From Gemmobacter aquarius (GTDB lineage: Bacteria > Pseudomonadota > Alphaproteobacteria > Rhodobacterales > Rhodobacteraceae), in assembly GCF_003060865.1 (NCBI RefSeq), contig NZ_CP028920.1, positions 134,761-198,760 on the forward strand: 64,000 bases of DNA, in the 5' to 3' direction. Within the stretch, counting starts at the first letter, position 1; every line of letters starts with the position of its first letter. Below, in pieces: positions 16,591 to 25,481 of the stretch. A program made the position numbers and the translations under genes. Under the pieces are notes generated by a model. The model saw only the letters and a program-made list of their open reading frames with translations, had not been told where the DNA came from and did no database searches.

Positions 16591-17450
16591 GCTGGCTGGT
16601 CGATCCCTTCGCCGACTTCGCTTTCATGCAGAGGGCGCTCTTGGGCTGCCTTGCGATCTCGCTGGGGGCTACGCCGGTCGGCGTGTTCCTGCTTTTGCGC
16701 CGGATGAGCCTGACGGGCGATGCCATGGCCCATGCGATCCTGCCCGGGGCGGCGGTGGGCTATCTGGTGGCCGGGCTGAACCTGGGCGCGATGACCATCG
16801 GCGGGGTGGCGGCGGGGCTGATTGTGGCCGTCCTGACCGGGGCCGTCGCCCGCTTTACCGCCCTGCGCGAGGATGCCTCGCTTGCCGCCTTTTACTTGAT
16901 CTCGCTGGCCTTGGGCGTGCTTCTCGTCTCGCTGAAGGGGTCGAACGTCGACCTGATGCATGTGCTGTTCGGTACGGTCCTGGCGCTGGACGACGCGGCG
17001 CTGATGCTGCTGTGTGCGATCACCACCTTCACACTGGTCGCGCTGGCGCTGGTCTTTCGCCCTCTGGTGCTGGAATGCGCCGATCCGCGGTTCCTCGCCT
17101 CGGTCAGCCGGTGGAGCGGGCCGGTGCATTTCCTGTTCCTTGGCCTTGTCGTCCTGAACCTTGTTGCCGGGTTTCAGGCGCTTGGCACGCTGATGGCCGT
17201 GGGGATCATGATCCTGCCCGCCGCTGCCGCCCGGTTCTGGGCCAGTTCCATCGGCGGGATGCTGGCGGTCGCCGCCACGGTCGCGGCCGTCTCCTCCGTC
17301 GCCGGACTGTTGGCCTCTTACCACGCAGGGCTCCCGTCCGGCCCTGCGATCATCCTCGCCGCCGGAACCCTTTACCTCCTGTCGCTCGCGTTCGGTCCCT
17401 CGGGCAGCCTTGCCGCCCGCTATTGGCCACGCGCCCATCTTGAAGCCTGA
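16587..17450 (+). CDS. znuB: Zinc ABC transporter permease ZnuB
   Basis: A 287-aa ABC-3 family permease with about eight membrane segments and the family run DAMAHAILPG (about 45-54), plus GTLMAVGIMILPAAAAR in the second half. It pairs with ZnuC and ZnuA to import Zn2+ across the inner membrane. The start overlaps znuC as ATGA. Confidence 0.94.
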   Translation: MSWLVDPFADFAFMQRALLGCLAISLGATPVGVFLLLRRMSLTGDAMAHAILPGAAVGYLVAGLNLGAMTIGGVAAGLIVAVLTGAVARFTALREDASLAAFYLISLALGVLLVSLKGSNVDLMHVLFGTVLALDDAALMLLCAITTFTLVALALVFRPLVLECADPRFLASVSRWSGPVHFLFLGLVVLNLVAGFQALGTLMAVGIMILPAAAARFWASSIGGMLAVAATVAAVSSVAGLLASYHAGLPSGPAIILAAGTLYLLSLAFGPSGSLAARYWPRAHLEA

Positions 17451-17462
17451 AAGGATACTCCC

Positions 17463-18467
17463 ATGATTACTCGCCGTCTCCTGCTCGCCTCCGCCGCCGC
17501 ATTGGCCTTTGCCGCACCGGCATGGGCCGAAGACAAGCTGCGCGTCATCGCTACCTTTTCGATCCTCGGCGACATCGTTGCGAATGTCGGCGGTGACCGG
17601 GTCGAGGTGACCACGCTGGTCGGCCCGGACGGGGACGCGCATGTGTTCCAACCTGCGCCCGCCGATGCGCAGGCGGTGGCAGGCGCGCAGGTGATCGTCG
17701 CCAACGGGCTTGGGTTTGAAGGTTGGATGGACCGGCTGATCGAAGCCTCGGGCACAACGGCCGTCCTGATCAATGTGTCCGAAGGGGTAAGCCCGATCGC
17801 CTTTGGCGAAGAAGAGCACGCGGAAGAAGGTGGGCATGAAGGCCATGATCACGGTGACCACGCGGAAGGGGCTGGCCACGATGGGCACGATCACGCTGAC
17901 CATGGCGATGAGGCCGGTCATGAGGGGCATGACCATGGTGCCTTTGACCCCCACGCCTGGCAAAGCCCGGTCAATGTGGCGCTGTATGTCGGCAACATTG
18001 CCCAAGGCCTTACATCGGTCGACCCGGAGGGTGCAGCCGTCTATCAGGCCAACGCCGCCTCCTACATCGCGGAGCTTGATGCGCTTGATGCCGAAATCCG
18101 CACGGCCGTTGCGGCCCTGCCCGAGGATCGCCGCACGGTGGTCACGTCACACGACGCGTTCGGCTATCTTGCCGCCGGCTACGGCCTGACCTTCGTCGCG
18201 CCACAGGGGGTTTCCACAGAAGCGGAAGCATCCGCGCAAGATGTGGCGGCCCTGATTACCCAAATCCGTGAGCAGAGCATCGCTGCCGTCTTTGTCGAGA
18301 ACATCGCCGACCGCCGCCTGCTCGAGCAGATCGCCACCGAGACCGGCGCGGCCATCGGCGGCACGCTCTATTCCGACGCGCTGTCCGGTCCTGAAGGCCC
18401 CGCCGCCACCTACCTTGCCATGATGCGCCACAACCTGTCGCAGCTGACCGCTGCGCTGACCAACTGA
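17463..18467 (+). CDS. znuA: Zinc-binding periplasmic protein ZnuA
   Basis: A 334-aa cluster A-I (TroA-like) binding protein. It has a signal peptide (MITRRLLLASAAALAF, cleavage after AWA), metal ligand candidates H60 (GDAHVFQP) and H164 (DPHAW), and a long loop at about 119-158 packed with His, Asp and Glu in HxH repeats, the hallmark of zinc-specific ZnuA. The ATG is preceded by AAAGGA. It delivers Zn2+ to ZnuBC. Confidence 0.94.
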   Translation: MITRRLLLASAAALAFAAPAWAEDKLRVIATFSILGDIVANVGGDRVEVTTLVGPDGDAHVFQPAPADAQAVAGAQVIVANGLGFEGWMDRLIEASGTTAVLINVSEGVSPIAFGEEEHAEEGGHEGHDHGDHAEGAGHDGHDHADHGDEAGHEGHDHGAFDPHAWQSPVNVALYVGNIAQGLTSVDPEGAAVYQANAASYIAELDALDAEIRTAVAALPEDRRTVVTSHDAFGYLAAGYGLTFVAPQGVSTEAEASAQDVAALITQIREQSIAAVFVENIADRRLLEQIATETGAAIGGTLYSDALSGPEGPAATYLAMMRHNLSQLTAALTN

Positions 18468-18476
18468 GGTAACCCC

Positions 18477-19439
18477 ATGAACGCCCAAACCCCCGTGACC
18501 GTGCTGACCGGCTTTCTTGGCGCCGGGAAGACCACGCTTCTGAACCGCATCCTGACCGAGCCGCATGGCAAGAAATACGCCGTCATCATCAACGAATTCG
18601 GCGAAACCGGGATCGACAACGAACTGGTGATCGACGCCGACGAAGAGATCTTCGAGATGAACAACGGCTGCATCTGCTGCACCGTCAGGGGCGATCTGAT
18701 CCGCATTCTGGCCGGGCTGATGAAGCGCAAGGATTTCGATGGCATCCTGATCGAGACGACCGGCATGGCCGACCCCGCCCCGGTGGCGCAGACCTTCTAT
18801 GTCGATCAGGACGTGGCTGAGAAGACGCGGCTGGATGCCATCGTCACGGTGGTCGATGCGGTGAACCTGTCCACCCATCTGGACGAGGCACATGAAGCCG
18901 CTGAGCAGATCGCCTTTGCCGATATCATCCTCCTGAACAAGGTCGATTTGGTGGACGCTGCAGCGCTGGCCACCGCCGAGGCGCGGATCAAGGCGATCAA
19001 TCCCTACGCCAAGATCGTGAAGACCGAGAAATGTGGCGTCGCGCTGGATCAGGTGCTGGGGCTTGATGCCTTCAGCCTGGAACGCGTGCTGGAGATTGAG
19101 CCGGATTTCCTCGACGAAGACCACACGCATGAGCATGAGGAGGATATCACCTCGGTCTCCCTCTCCTCCGACACGCCGCTGGACGAGAAGAAGTTTCAGT
19201 CTTGGTTCGGCAAGCTTCTGCGCGAACGCGGGCAGGATATCCTGCGGTCGAAGGGCATTCTCGACTTTGCAGGGCAGGAGGAGCGGTTCGTCGTCCACGC
19301 CGTCCATATGCTGACCGATGGCTCACCGCTCGGGCCCTGGCCCGCGGGCAAGGCCCGATCCTCGAAACTGGTCTTCATCGGCCGCGATCTGGACAAGATG
19401 GGGCTGGCCGAGGGCTTTGCCGCCTGCAAGGCCGCCTGA
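18477..19439 (+). CDS. COG0523 GTPase in the znu operon
   Basis: A 320-aa G3E GTPase with P-loop GFLGAGKT (12-19), CxCC (C65, C67, C68), NKVD, and a His/Glu-rich stretch around 213-223 (DEDHTHEHEED) likely to bind zinc. It begins ten bases after znuA and overlaps the next gene by one base. Its place in a Zur-driven operon points to zinc allocation. It differs from the GTPases at 13701 and 21719. Confidence 0.92.
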   Translation: MNAQTPVTVLTGFLGAGKTTLLNRILTEPHGKKYAVIINEFGETGIDNELVIDADEEIFEMNNGCICCTVRGDLIRILAGLMKRKDFDGILIETTGMADPAPVAQTFYVDQDVAEKTRLDAIVTVVDAVNLSTHLDEAHEAAEQIAFADIILLNKVDLVDAAALATAEARIKAINPYAKIVKTEKCGVALDQVLGLDAFSLERVLEIEPDFLDEDHTHEHEEDITSVSLSSDTPLDEKKFQSWFGKLLRERGQDILRSKGILDFAGQEERFVVHAVHMLTDGSPLGPWPAGKARSSKLVFIGRDLDKMGLAEGFAACKAA

Positions 19440-20467
19440 TGCCGGTCTTGGAGCGGCACGATCCCCTGGCGCCCACCCGCATCGAAATGGGGGGGCGCAA
19501 GTATGATTTCGACGCGGTGCCCGTGGCCGTGGCGACGGTAGGTGATACCGCCTTCACCGCTTGGGGCGACGGGCATGTGCGCGTCTTCCGCCCCGGCGCG
19601 GAGCACGAGGCCTTGCCGGTCCACAAGGGCGCGATCCTGTCGATGGTGGCGGAATCGTCGGGGACGTTCCTGACCGGCGGCGACGATGGCCGCTTCTGCC
19701 GCGTCGGTCCTGAGGGCGTGACCGAGATTGCCAGCCACCCCCGCAAATGGGTGGACCATGTCGCGGCGGGCGCGGGCGGGGTCTTTGCCTGCTCGGTCGG
19801 GCGCGAGGTGTTTCTCTGGGACGGTTCCCGGCAGGAACGGCTTGCAGCTCCCTCAACCGTCGGCGGCCTCGCGTTTGACCGCAAAAGCGGGCGGTTGGCG
19901 GTCGCGCATTATGGTGGGGTCACAATCTGGGCGCGCGACAAACGTGGCTGGAAGCCCACCGCCCTGAAATGGGCGGGCAGCCACACCGCTGTCAGCTTCA
20001 GCCCCGATGACCGCTTCGTCATGACCCGAATGCAGGAAAACGCCCTGCACGGCTGGCGCTTGCGCGACAAGTCCGACCTGCGGATGTCGGGCTATCCGCA
20101 GAAGGTGAAGGGCTGGGCCTGGGCTGGTAAACTACCCTGGCTTGCGACCACCGGCGCGGATGAGGCGATCCTGTGGCCCTTTGACGGGGCGCAAGGCCCG
20201 ATGGGTCGCGGCCCGATGCAACTGGCCTGGGGCGGGCGCGGCTATGTGACCGCGATCTGTGCCTTGCCGGGGCATGAGGCGGTGCTGGCGGGCTATTCCT
20301 CGGGCGCGGTGATCTTTTCCGAAATCGACCAGATCGCCGAGCCTCGCGCGGTCAAACGCCCGACCGGCGCGCCGGTAACCCTGCTGGCCGTTACGCCGCT
20401 GACGGGCTGGCTGCTGGCGGCAGATGAACAGGGCGGCGTCCTCTGGGCACCTTTGGGGGCGGGCTGA
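19439..20467 (+). CDS. WD40-repeat-like protein of the zinc operon
   Basis: A 342-aa protein from the ATG at 19439, overlapping the previous stop. It has about six to seven repeats with patterns such as AFTAWGDGHVRVFRPG, FLTGGDDGRFCRVG and AVSFSPDDRFVMTR, typical of WD40 beta-propellers. No signal peptide. WD40 proteins of this kind occur beside COG0523 genes in alphaproteobacterial zinc operons, but I know of no function. A scaffold for the GTPase or its client is an inference from gene order. Confidence 0.8.
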   Translation: MPVLERHDPLAPTRIEMGGRKYDFDAVPVAVATVGDTAFTAWGDGHVRVFRPGAEHEALPVHKGAILSMVAESSGTFLTGGDDGRFCRVGPEGVTEIASHPRKWVDHVAAGAGGVFACSVGREVFLWDGSRQERLAAPSTVGGLAFDRKSGRLAVAHYGGVTIWARDKRGWKPTALKWAGSHTAVSFSPDDRFVMTRMQENALHGWRLRDKSDLRMSGYPQKVKGWAWAGKLPWLATTGADEAILWPFDGAQGPMGRGPMQLAWGGRGYVTAICALPGHEAVLAGYSSGAVIFSEIDQIAEPRAVKRPTGAPVTLLAVTPLTGWLLAADEQGGVLWAPLGAG

Positions 20468-20739
20468 TGCTGGGTCTCTTCAACCGTCGCCCCCGCCCGA
20501 ACGCCGAAGCCGTTGCCCGACTGAAGGAGTGGATCGCAAGCCTCATGTCTCTGGGCGACAAGGATCACATTGCCATTGCCGAGCTTGCCTGCCATGAACC
20601 CGGCTGTCCTGATCTGGAAACTGTGGTGACCGTCACCCTTGCCGACCGCCGCCGGTTTGTGCTGCGCTTTCCGTCTTCGGTCGCCGAAGTCACTGAAGCG
20701 CAAGTGCAATCGCTGAAATCGAGTGTCCCGGCCCCTTGA
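20467..20739 (+). CDS. Small conserved hypothetical in the zinc operon
   Basis: A 90-aa cytoplasmic protein whose start overlaps the WD40 stop. It begins with a basic MLGLFNRRPRP and has one conserved-looking motif, IAELACHEPGCPDLETVV (about 36-53), with C42 and C47 and a His. The motif could be a metal or redox site. It is translationally tied to the preceding and following genes. Function unknown. Confidence 0.75.
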   Translation: MLGLFNRRPRPNAEAVARLKEWIASLMSLGDKDHIAIAELACHEPGCPDLETVVTVTLADRRRFVLRFPSSVAEVTEAQVQSLKSSVPAP

Positions 20740-21065
20740 CCAGCTTTGTCCACCTGATCGAGGGCGACAGCGCCGAGGCCCGTCGAGCGCGCATTGCGGA
20801 CCTTGCCCGCTCTTCGCGCAATCCTCCCCTCATCCTGACTGAAACGGGCGATGTCCCCTGCACCCCGCTTGACTGGCTGATGGGCCCCGGCTGCACCTGC
20901 TGCTTGCCTGATAGCCATCCGCGCCAGCGCCTGTTGCGTGCGGCCTCGCAACCGCTGGCAATGCGCATCCTCATAGACGCAGGCCCGCCCGCCGTGGCCG
21001 ACCGGATCATCGCCATCCTGCGGGCGATGCCGGTGCGGTTGCACATCAGCATTCTGGGTACGTAG
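20736..21065 (+). CDS. CobW-like CxCC protein without a P-loop
   Basis: A 109-aa frame with a TTG start at 20736 that overlaps the previous stop as TTGA. Its order of segments resembles the N-terminal half of a COG0523 GTPase: a start strand (SFVHLIEG), PLILTETGD where CobW proteins have VIINEFGE, then GCTCCLP (C53, C55, C56) matching GCICCT, then MRILIDAGPP where they have ILIETTG. The Walker A residues are missing, replaced by EGDSAEARR. It may be a metal-binding, GTP-independent partner of the zinc GTPase. The similarity is my alignment by eye. Confidence 0.6.
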   Translation: MTSFVHLIEGDSAEARRARIADLARSSRNPPLILTETGDVPCTPLDWLMGPGCTCCLPDSHPRQRLLRAASQPLAMRILIDAGPPAVADRIIAILRAMPVRLHISILGT

Positions 21066-21722
21066 TCAGGAAAGCAGATGCGGCAAACCACAGTCGCAAT
21101 CTTCTTCGTCTTCGGGCAGATCAACCACCAGCAACAGCCGCGTCTCGCCCGTGCCTGCGATGGGGGGTGAGCGGTGGAGGAGCCCGCAATCCTCGCCCGG
21201 CCAAAGGGTGCCGCGAAAGATGGCTGCGTCAAAGGGGGCAAGGGCGTTGTGTCTTGGGACAATTCCGTCAGCTGCGGCGGGCCCGTATTCGGTGCCGTGT
21301 CCGCGATAGGCGCACAAGAGGCGCGCCGTGATCCGGTCACAGTGGAACTTGTGGCAGGCGTTGGTCTGGATGACATCAAGACGAACCTGCACCCGCGTCG
21401 TCGCCATGACCGCGCCGAAAACCCTGGCCAGCGCGGCAGCATCTGACGCGAGCGTCTGCCGCTCTTGCGACAGAACCAGACCGGTGACGTCGCAGGCGGC
21501 ATGGACTGCCGCCTCAACCTCGGTCACAGCCATTTGCGCTCGAAGACGCGGCAGCTTGTCGGGGGACACCCCCTCGATCCAGGCGGCAAAGCCCGGATCG
21601 CGCTGCCTGCGCCATAGCGCTGCGGCGACACCCGGTTCGTGGATGCGCCCAAGGCCCTCCGAGTGGTCAGAGGCGGCCACCCAGACAGCGCGCGGGCGGG
21701 GTTTGCGAAGCGCGCCCGTCAT
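21066..21722 (-). CDS. DUF1826 protein coupled to a zinc GTPase
   Basis: A 218-aa protein starting at 21722, with ATGA overlap to the COG0523 stop. Family features include [20 protein letters not shown] (about 135-155) and [15 protein letters not shown], with several Cys and His residues that could bind metal or form an oxygenase-like site. DUF1826 genes commonly follow Zur-controlled COG0523 genes, so it belongs to the zinc-starvation response. Molecular function is unknown. It converges with the 109-aa gene, the two stops being adjacent. Confidence 0.82.
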   Translation of the reverse strand: MTGALRKPRPRAVWVAASDHSEGLGRIHEPGVAAALWRRQRDPGFAAWIEGVSPDKLPRLRAQMAVTEVEAAVHAACDVTGLVLSQERQTLASDAAALARVFGAVMATTRVQVRLDVIQTNACHKFHCDRITARLLCAYRGHGTEYGPAAADGIVPRHNALAPFDAAIFRGTLWPGEDCGLLHRSPPIAGTGETRLLLVVDLPEDEEDCDCGLPHLLS

Positions 21723-22933
21723 GCCGCCTTCGCATTCCACTGCGGGAAAGGATCGGTAAGCTTGCTCCACGCTTGCGGGGTAAAATCACAGGTGGTGACA
21801 AGGGCTGCGTTCAGCGCGGCACAAATCGCCTCTCGGTCAAGGTCCGCGCCGATAAAGACGATCTCTTGCCGCCGGTCGCCCCAGGGTTCGGCCCATTTCG
21901 AAGCAATTTCGGCCTGCGCCTCGGGGTGCTTGGGCAGCCGTTCCGCGGGGACGCTTGCCCACCAGCGCCCCAAGGGCGTGACTGATGACATGGCCCCGGC
22001 CAGGCTGAACTCGGCCACCCAATCGGGCCGCGTGGCGATCCAGAAATGCCCTTTGGCGCGGATCACGCCCGGCAGGGGACCGTTCAGCACGGCATGGATT
22101 TTGGCCGGATCAAAGGGTTCGCGAGCGTGGTAGACGAAAGAGGAGATCCCGTATTCCTCGGTTTCCGGCGTGTGGTTGGCGAAGCCATAAAGCTCCTTGG
22201 CCCACATCGGATGTTCGTGCGCGGTGTCGAAATCAAAGAGCCCTGTGTCGAAGATCTGATTCGGGTCCACGCGCGAATGGCTGGTTTCGATCACCTTTGC
22301 ATCAGGGTTCAGCGCCCGGATGATCTTGCGGGCGGCATCGACCTGGGCGGGCGTGGCGTCGCCCACTTTGTTCAGCACGACGACGTCGGCGAATTCCATT
22401 TGCTCGGTCAGCAGGTTCACCAGGCTGCGCGTATCCTGATCACCAAGGCTCTCGCCCCGGTCGGCCAGAAAGTCATGGCTGGAGAAATCGCGGAGCAGGT
22501 TCACGGCATCTACGACCGTGACCATGGTATCCAGCCGCGCCACATCTGACAGGCTAATGTCATTCTTATCGCGAAAATCAAAGGTCGCGGCGACGGGAAG
22601 CGGCTCGGCAATGCCTGTGCTTTCGATCAGCAGATAGTCGAACCGCCCCTCGGACGCCAGCCGCCGCACCTCAGTCAACAGGTCGTCGCGCAGAGTGCAG
22701 CAAATGCAACCATTGGTCATCTCGACCAATTTTTCCTCTGACCGGCTCAATTCTGCCCCTTCGCGGATGAGGTCGGCGTCGATGTTCACCTCGGACATGT
22801 CGTTGACGATCACCGCCACGCGGCGGCCGTCGCGGTTGTTCAGGACGTGGTTCAGAAGCGTGGTCTTCCCGGCCCCCAGAAAGCCGGACAGGACGGTGAC
22901 GGGAAGTCGGGGGTCGGTTTGGCTAAGGTGCAT
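21719..22933 (-). CDS. zigA: Zinc metallochaperone GTPase (ZigA/ZagA-like COG0523)
   Basis: A 404-aa G3E GTPase with P-loop GFLGAGKT (17-24), CxCC (C76, C78, C79) followed by TLRDDL, NKVG and a long CobW_C domain ending with the motif FIGADLDR. The NDMSEVNID segment and the length of about 400 aa mark the zinc-linked subgroup that includes ZigA of Acinetobacter and ZagA of Bacillus. It is preceded by a Zur box and followed by DUF1826. It probably transfers zinc to key enzymes during shortage. Confidence 0.9.
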   Translation of the reverse strand: MHLSQTDPRLPVTVLSGFLGAGKTTLLNHVLNNRDGRRVAVIVNDMSEVNIDADLIREGAELSRSEEKLVEMTNGCICCTLRDDLLTEVRRLASEGRFDYLLIESTGIAEPLPVAATFDFRDKNDISLSDVARLDTMVTVVDAVNLLRDFSSHDFLADRGESLGDQDTRSLVNLLTEQMEFADVVVLNKVGDATPAQVDAARKIIRALNPDAKVIETSHSRVDPNQIFDTGLFDFDTAHEHPMWAKELYGFANHTPETEEYGISSFVYHAREPFDPAKIHAVLNGPLPGVIRAKGHFWIATRPDWVAEFSLAGAMSSVTPLGRWWASVPAERLPKHPEAQAEIASKWAEPWGDRRQEIVFIGADLDREAICAALNAALVTTCDFTPQAWSKLTDPFPQWNAKAA

Positions 22934-22958
22934 GGCTCACTCTGTTATGTTATACTAT

Positions 22959-22971
22959 AACAAATCTACTT
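22959..22971. promoter_or_regulatory. Zur box upstream of the ZigA-like gene
   Basis: GTTATACTATAAC, identical to the site at 14839, lies 26 bases upstream of the minus-strand GTPase start. The flanks (TATG before, AAAT after) extend the partial symmetry. It could also affect the plus-strand B12 leader that begins about 90 bases away. Confidence 0.85.
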
Positions 22972-23061
22972 AGAGCGAATCAGAAGGAACTGCAATGTCG
23001 TTTGGCGGGTGTGCCCGGTCGGAATGCGGATTGACCACGCCCACAGGAGGCGGCATCTTCG

Positions 23062-23250
23062 GGCACGATGGTTCCCGGCCAAACCACGCGCGGCCGGGTG
23101 AAAAGGGAATACGGTGTGGTGTAGGCATTAGCCGCCAATTCCGTGACTGCCCCCGCAACTGTAAGCGGCGAGCGACCCCCGATGCCACTGGCCTTTTACA
23201 GGCTGGGAAGGCGGGGAAAGCCCAGACCCGCGAGTCAGGAGACCTGCCAT
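23062..23250 (+). promoter_or_regulatory. Cobalamin riboswitch 1
   Basis: The conserved core is present in order: GATGGTTCCCGGCC, GCCGGGTGAAAAGGGAA, CGTGACTGCCCCCGCAACTG, GCCACTGG, GGCTGGGAAGGCGG, GCGAGTCAGGAGACCTGCC. A following CCGGG...CCCGG hairpin next to the GGAAGGAG ribosome site may be the switch part. It controls DUF1636-btuD-btuF-btuC. Confidence 0.95.
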
Positions 23251-23295
23251 CGAAGTCAGCAACCACCGGGCGGGGTGCCCCGGAAGGAGTCTTCG

Positions 23296-23748
23296 ATGGA
23301 CGATAGACCGCGGCGGCCTGCGGGTACGCCTGCCTATTCCGTGGTGCAATCCGCGCCGCATCAGATTTTGGTCTGCAAGGCCTGCAAGCACAGGGGCAGC
23401 AGTTGCGCGCCGGGCTTTGCCCTGCTGAAAAGGCTGCGCGCGGCCATTGCGGCGGCAGGTCTTGGCGATGAATTCGAAGTGTCCGGGACCGCCTGCCTTG
23501 CAGGCTGCGTGCCGGACCATGGCGGGGCTTGTGTGGTCGGCTGGCGGGCCAATGCCAAGGCGACCTGGCTGTTTGGCGACATTGATCCGGCCCAGCCGAT
23601 TGATGATCTTGTGGAATTCTCGCGACTCTATGCGGCTGTCGATGACGGCTGGATGAGCGGTCGCGATTGCCCCCCGCGCCTTTGTGACAACACGCTGGCG
23701 AGAATACCGGCGGCCCTGATTGTCACCCGCGAAGGGGCGATCCAGTGA
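23296..23748 (+). CDS. DUF1636 ferredoxin-like protein (copy 1)
   Basis: A 150-aa protein starting at 23296 after GGAAGGAG. It has the thioredoxin-like [2Fe-2S] pattern: CKACKHRGSSC near the N-terminus and GTACLAGCVPDHGGAC further on. It lies between a B12 riboswitch and an ABC importer gene with which it overlaps by four bases. DUF1636 proteins recur in B12 regulons; an electron-transfer role in corrinoid handling is plausible but unproven. A second copy heads the cob operon at 40303. Confidence 0.85.
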   Translation: MDDRPRRPAGTPAYSVVQSAPHQILVCKACKHRGSSCAPGFALLKRLRAAIAAAGLGDEFEVSGTACLAGCVPDHGGACVVGWRANAKATWLFGDIDPAQPIDDLVEFSRLYAAVDDGWMSGRDCPPRLCDNTLARIPAALIVTREGAIQ

Positions 23749-24530
23749 CGGCCCAAAAGCCCGCCGTGGAATTGACAGGTGTCTCATGGGGGCCCAAGGG
23801 GCGGCCTGACATCCTGTCCGACATCAGCTTTGCCGTGCCGCACGGGCAGATCATGGCGATCTGCGGGGCCAATGGTGCGGGCAAGTCTTCGCTGCTCCGC
23901 CTCATTTACCGCCATCAGTCCCCGCGGAAAGGCACCGTGCGTTTGATCGGCCGCGATATCTGGGCGATGGGCGCCCCCGAGGCCGCGCGCAACCTTGCCG
24001 CCGTGCTGCAGGAACAGCCCACGGATTTCGCCCTGACCGCCCGGCAGATCGTGGCACTGGGTCGTTTGCCGCATCGCAGGGGGTGGGGCGCGGCCCTTTC
24101 CACCGCCGGGTTCGAAGATGCCGCGATCATCGAGGGCGCCATTCTGCGGATGGACCTGTACGGTATGGCCGACCGCGCCTTTGGCACCCTGTCGGGGGGC
24201 GAGCGTCAGCGGGTGATGGTGGCACGTGCGCTGGCGCAGCAACCGCGCGTGATTGTGCTGGATGAACCGACCAACCATTTGGACATCCGCCATCAGTTGG
24301 AACTTCTGGCCCTGCTCAAGGGGCTGGGACTGACCGTTATCGCTACGCTGCATGACCTGACCCTTGCAGCCGAATTCTCTGAACGCGTGCTGATCCTGCG
24401 CGATGGCCGCGTCCTCGCCGACGGACCGCCCGATCAAGCGCTGTCGGAAGCCACCCTTGCCGATGCGTTCCACGTCAAGGCGCGCATTGACCGAACCGGG
24501 CCAAGCCCGCGTTTCTCGTTCCAACTCTGA
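23745..24530 (+). CDS. Corrinoid ABC transporter ATPase (BtuD-like)
   Basis: A 261-aa FecE/BtuD-type ATPase. Walker A GANGAGKSS (about 44-52), signature LSGGERQR, Walker B VIVLDEPTNHLDIRHQLEL and H-loop TLHDLTLA are complete. With the next two genes it forms a binding-protein-dependent importer; the upstream B12 riboswitch points to cobalamin or cobinamide rather than iron-siderophore. Confidence 0.9.
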   Translation: MTAQKPAVELTGVSWGPKGRPDILSDISFAVPHGQIMAICGANGAGKSSLLRLIYRHQSPRKGTVRLIGRDIWAMGAPEAARNLAAVLQEQPTDFALTARQIVALGRLPHRRGWGAALSTAGFEDAAIIEGAILRMDLYGMADRAFGTLSGGERQRVMVARALAQQPRVIVLDEPTNHLDIRHQLELLALLKGLGLTVIATLHDLTLAAEFSERVLILRDGRVLADGPPDQALSEATLADAFHVKARIDRTGPSPRFSFQL

Positions 24531-24545
24531 CCCAAAGGACCCAAC

Positions 24546-25469
24546 ATGATTCGTCTCTCGCTTCTTGCACTCCTGCTATCCGCAACGACTGCCTATGCTT
24601 ATCCCGTCACCGTGAAAAGCTGCGACCGCGAGGTAACGTTCGACGCCGCCCCGACCCGCGCCATCTCGAACGATGTGAACCTGACCGAAATGATGCTGGT
24701 ACTGGGGCTGCGCGACACGATGATTGGCTATACTGGCATCTCCGGCTGGAAGACGCTGGACGAAGACATGCGCGCAGGGGTTGCCGAACTGCCGGAACTG
24801 TCGGCCAAATACCCAACCAAGGAAGTGCTGGCGGGGGCCGAGCCTGACTTCTTCTTCGCGGGTTGGAACTATGGCATGAAGGTCGGCGGCGAGGTCACGC
24901 CCGAGACGCTGGAACCCTTGGGCATCCAGACCTACGAGCTGACCGAAAGCTGCATCCATATCGGCCCCAAGGCCAAGTCCAGCATGGATGACATGTATGC
25001 CGACATCCTGAACCTTGGCCGCATCTTCGGGGTCGAAGAGCGCGCGCAGGCGCTGGTCGCAGGTTGGCAGGCCCGTCTGGCCAAAGTGACGGCGGGTGTG
25101 GAGCGTAGCGCGCCCTTGCGCGTGTTCGTCTATGACAGCGGCGAAGAAGCGCCCTTTACCGCCGGCGCCTATGCCATGCCGACCGCGCTGATCGAGGCCG
25201 CGGGTGGCATCAACATCATGAATGATCTGGAAAAAAGCTGGGCCGAGATCGCTTGGGAGCCCGTGGTGGAACGCAACCCCGAGGTGATCGTGATCGTCAA
25301 CTACGGTGATGTGACGGCCGAACAGAAGATCGCCTTCATGAAGGAGAACCCAGCCTTCGCCAATATCGACGCGGTCAAGAACGACCGTTTCGTCGTGCTG
25401 GAATATGTTGAGGCGACCCCCGGCCCCCGCAACATCAAGGCGGTGGAAAAGCTGGTCGCTGGCTTCTGA
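24546..25469 (+). CDS. Corrinoid-binding periplasmic protein (BtuF-like)
   Basis: A 307-aa cluster A-II (FecB/BtuF-like) binding protein. Signal peptide MIRLSLLALLLSATTAYA, then PVTVKSCDREVTFDAAPTRA as in siderophore/B12 binders, and NDLEKSWAEIAWEPVVERNPEVI near the hinge. It has an AAAGGA site upstream. Ligand inferred from the riboswitch. Confidence 0.88.
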   Translation: MIRLSLLALLLSATTAYAYPVTVKSCDREVTFDAAPTRAISNDVNLTEMMLVLGLRDTMIGYTGISGWKTLDEDMRAGVAELPELSAKYPTKEVLAGAEPDFFFAGWNYGMKVGGEVTPETLEPLGIQTYELTESCIHIGPKAKSSMDDMYADILNLGRIFGVEERAQALVAGWQARLAKVTAGVERSAPLRVFVYDSGEEAPFTAGAYAMPTALIEAAGGINIMNDLEKSWAEIAWEPVVERNPEVIVIVNYGDVTAEQKIAFMKENPAFANIDAVKNDRFVVLEYVEATPGPRNIKAVEKLVAGF

Positions 25470-25481
25470 GGGCAATAGACC

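Noticed and set aside
16245..18005. Minus-strand frame of 586 codons opposite znuC, znuB and znuA
   Set aside because: Composition dominated by Arg, Gly, His and Gln, no motif, and wholly antisense to well-supported genes.
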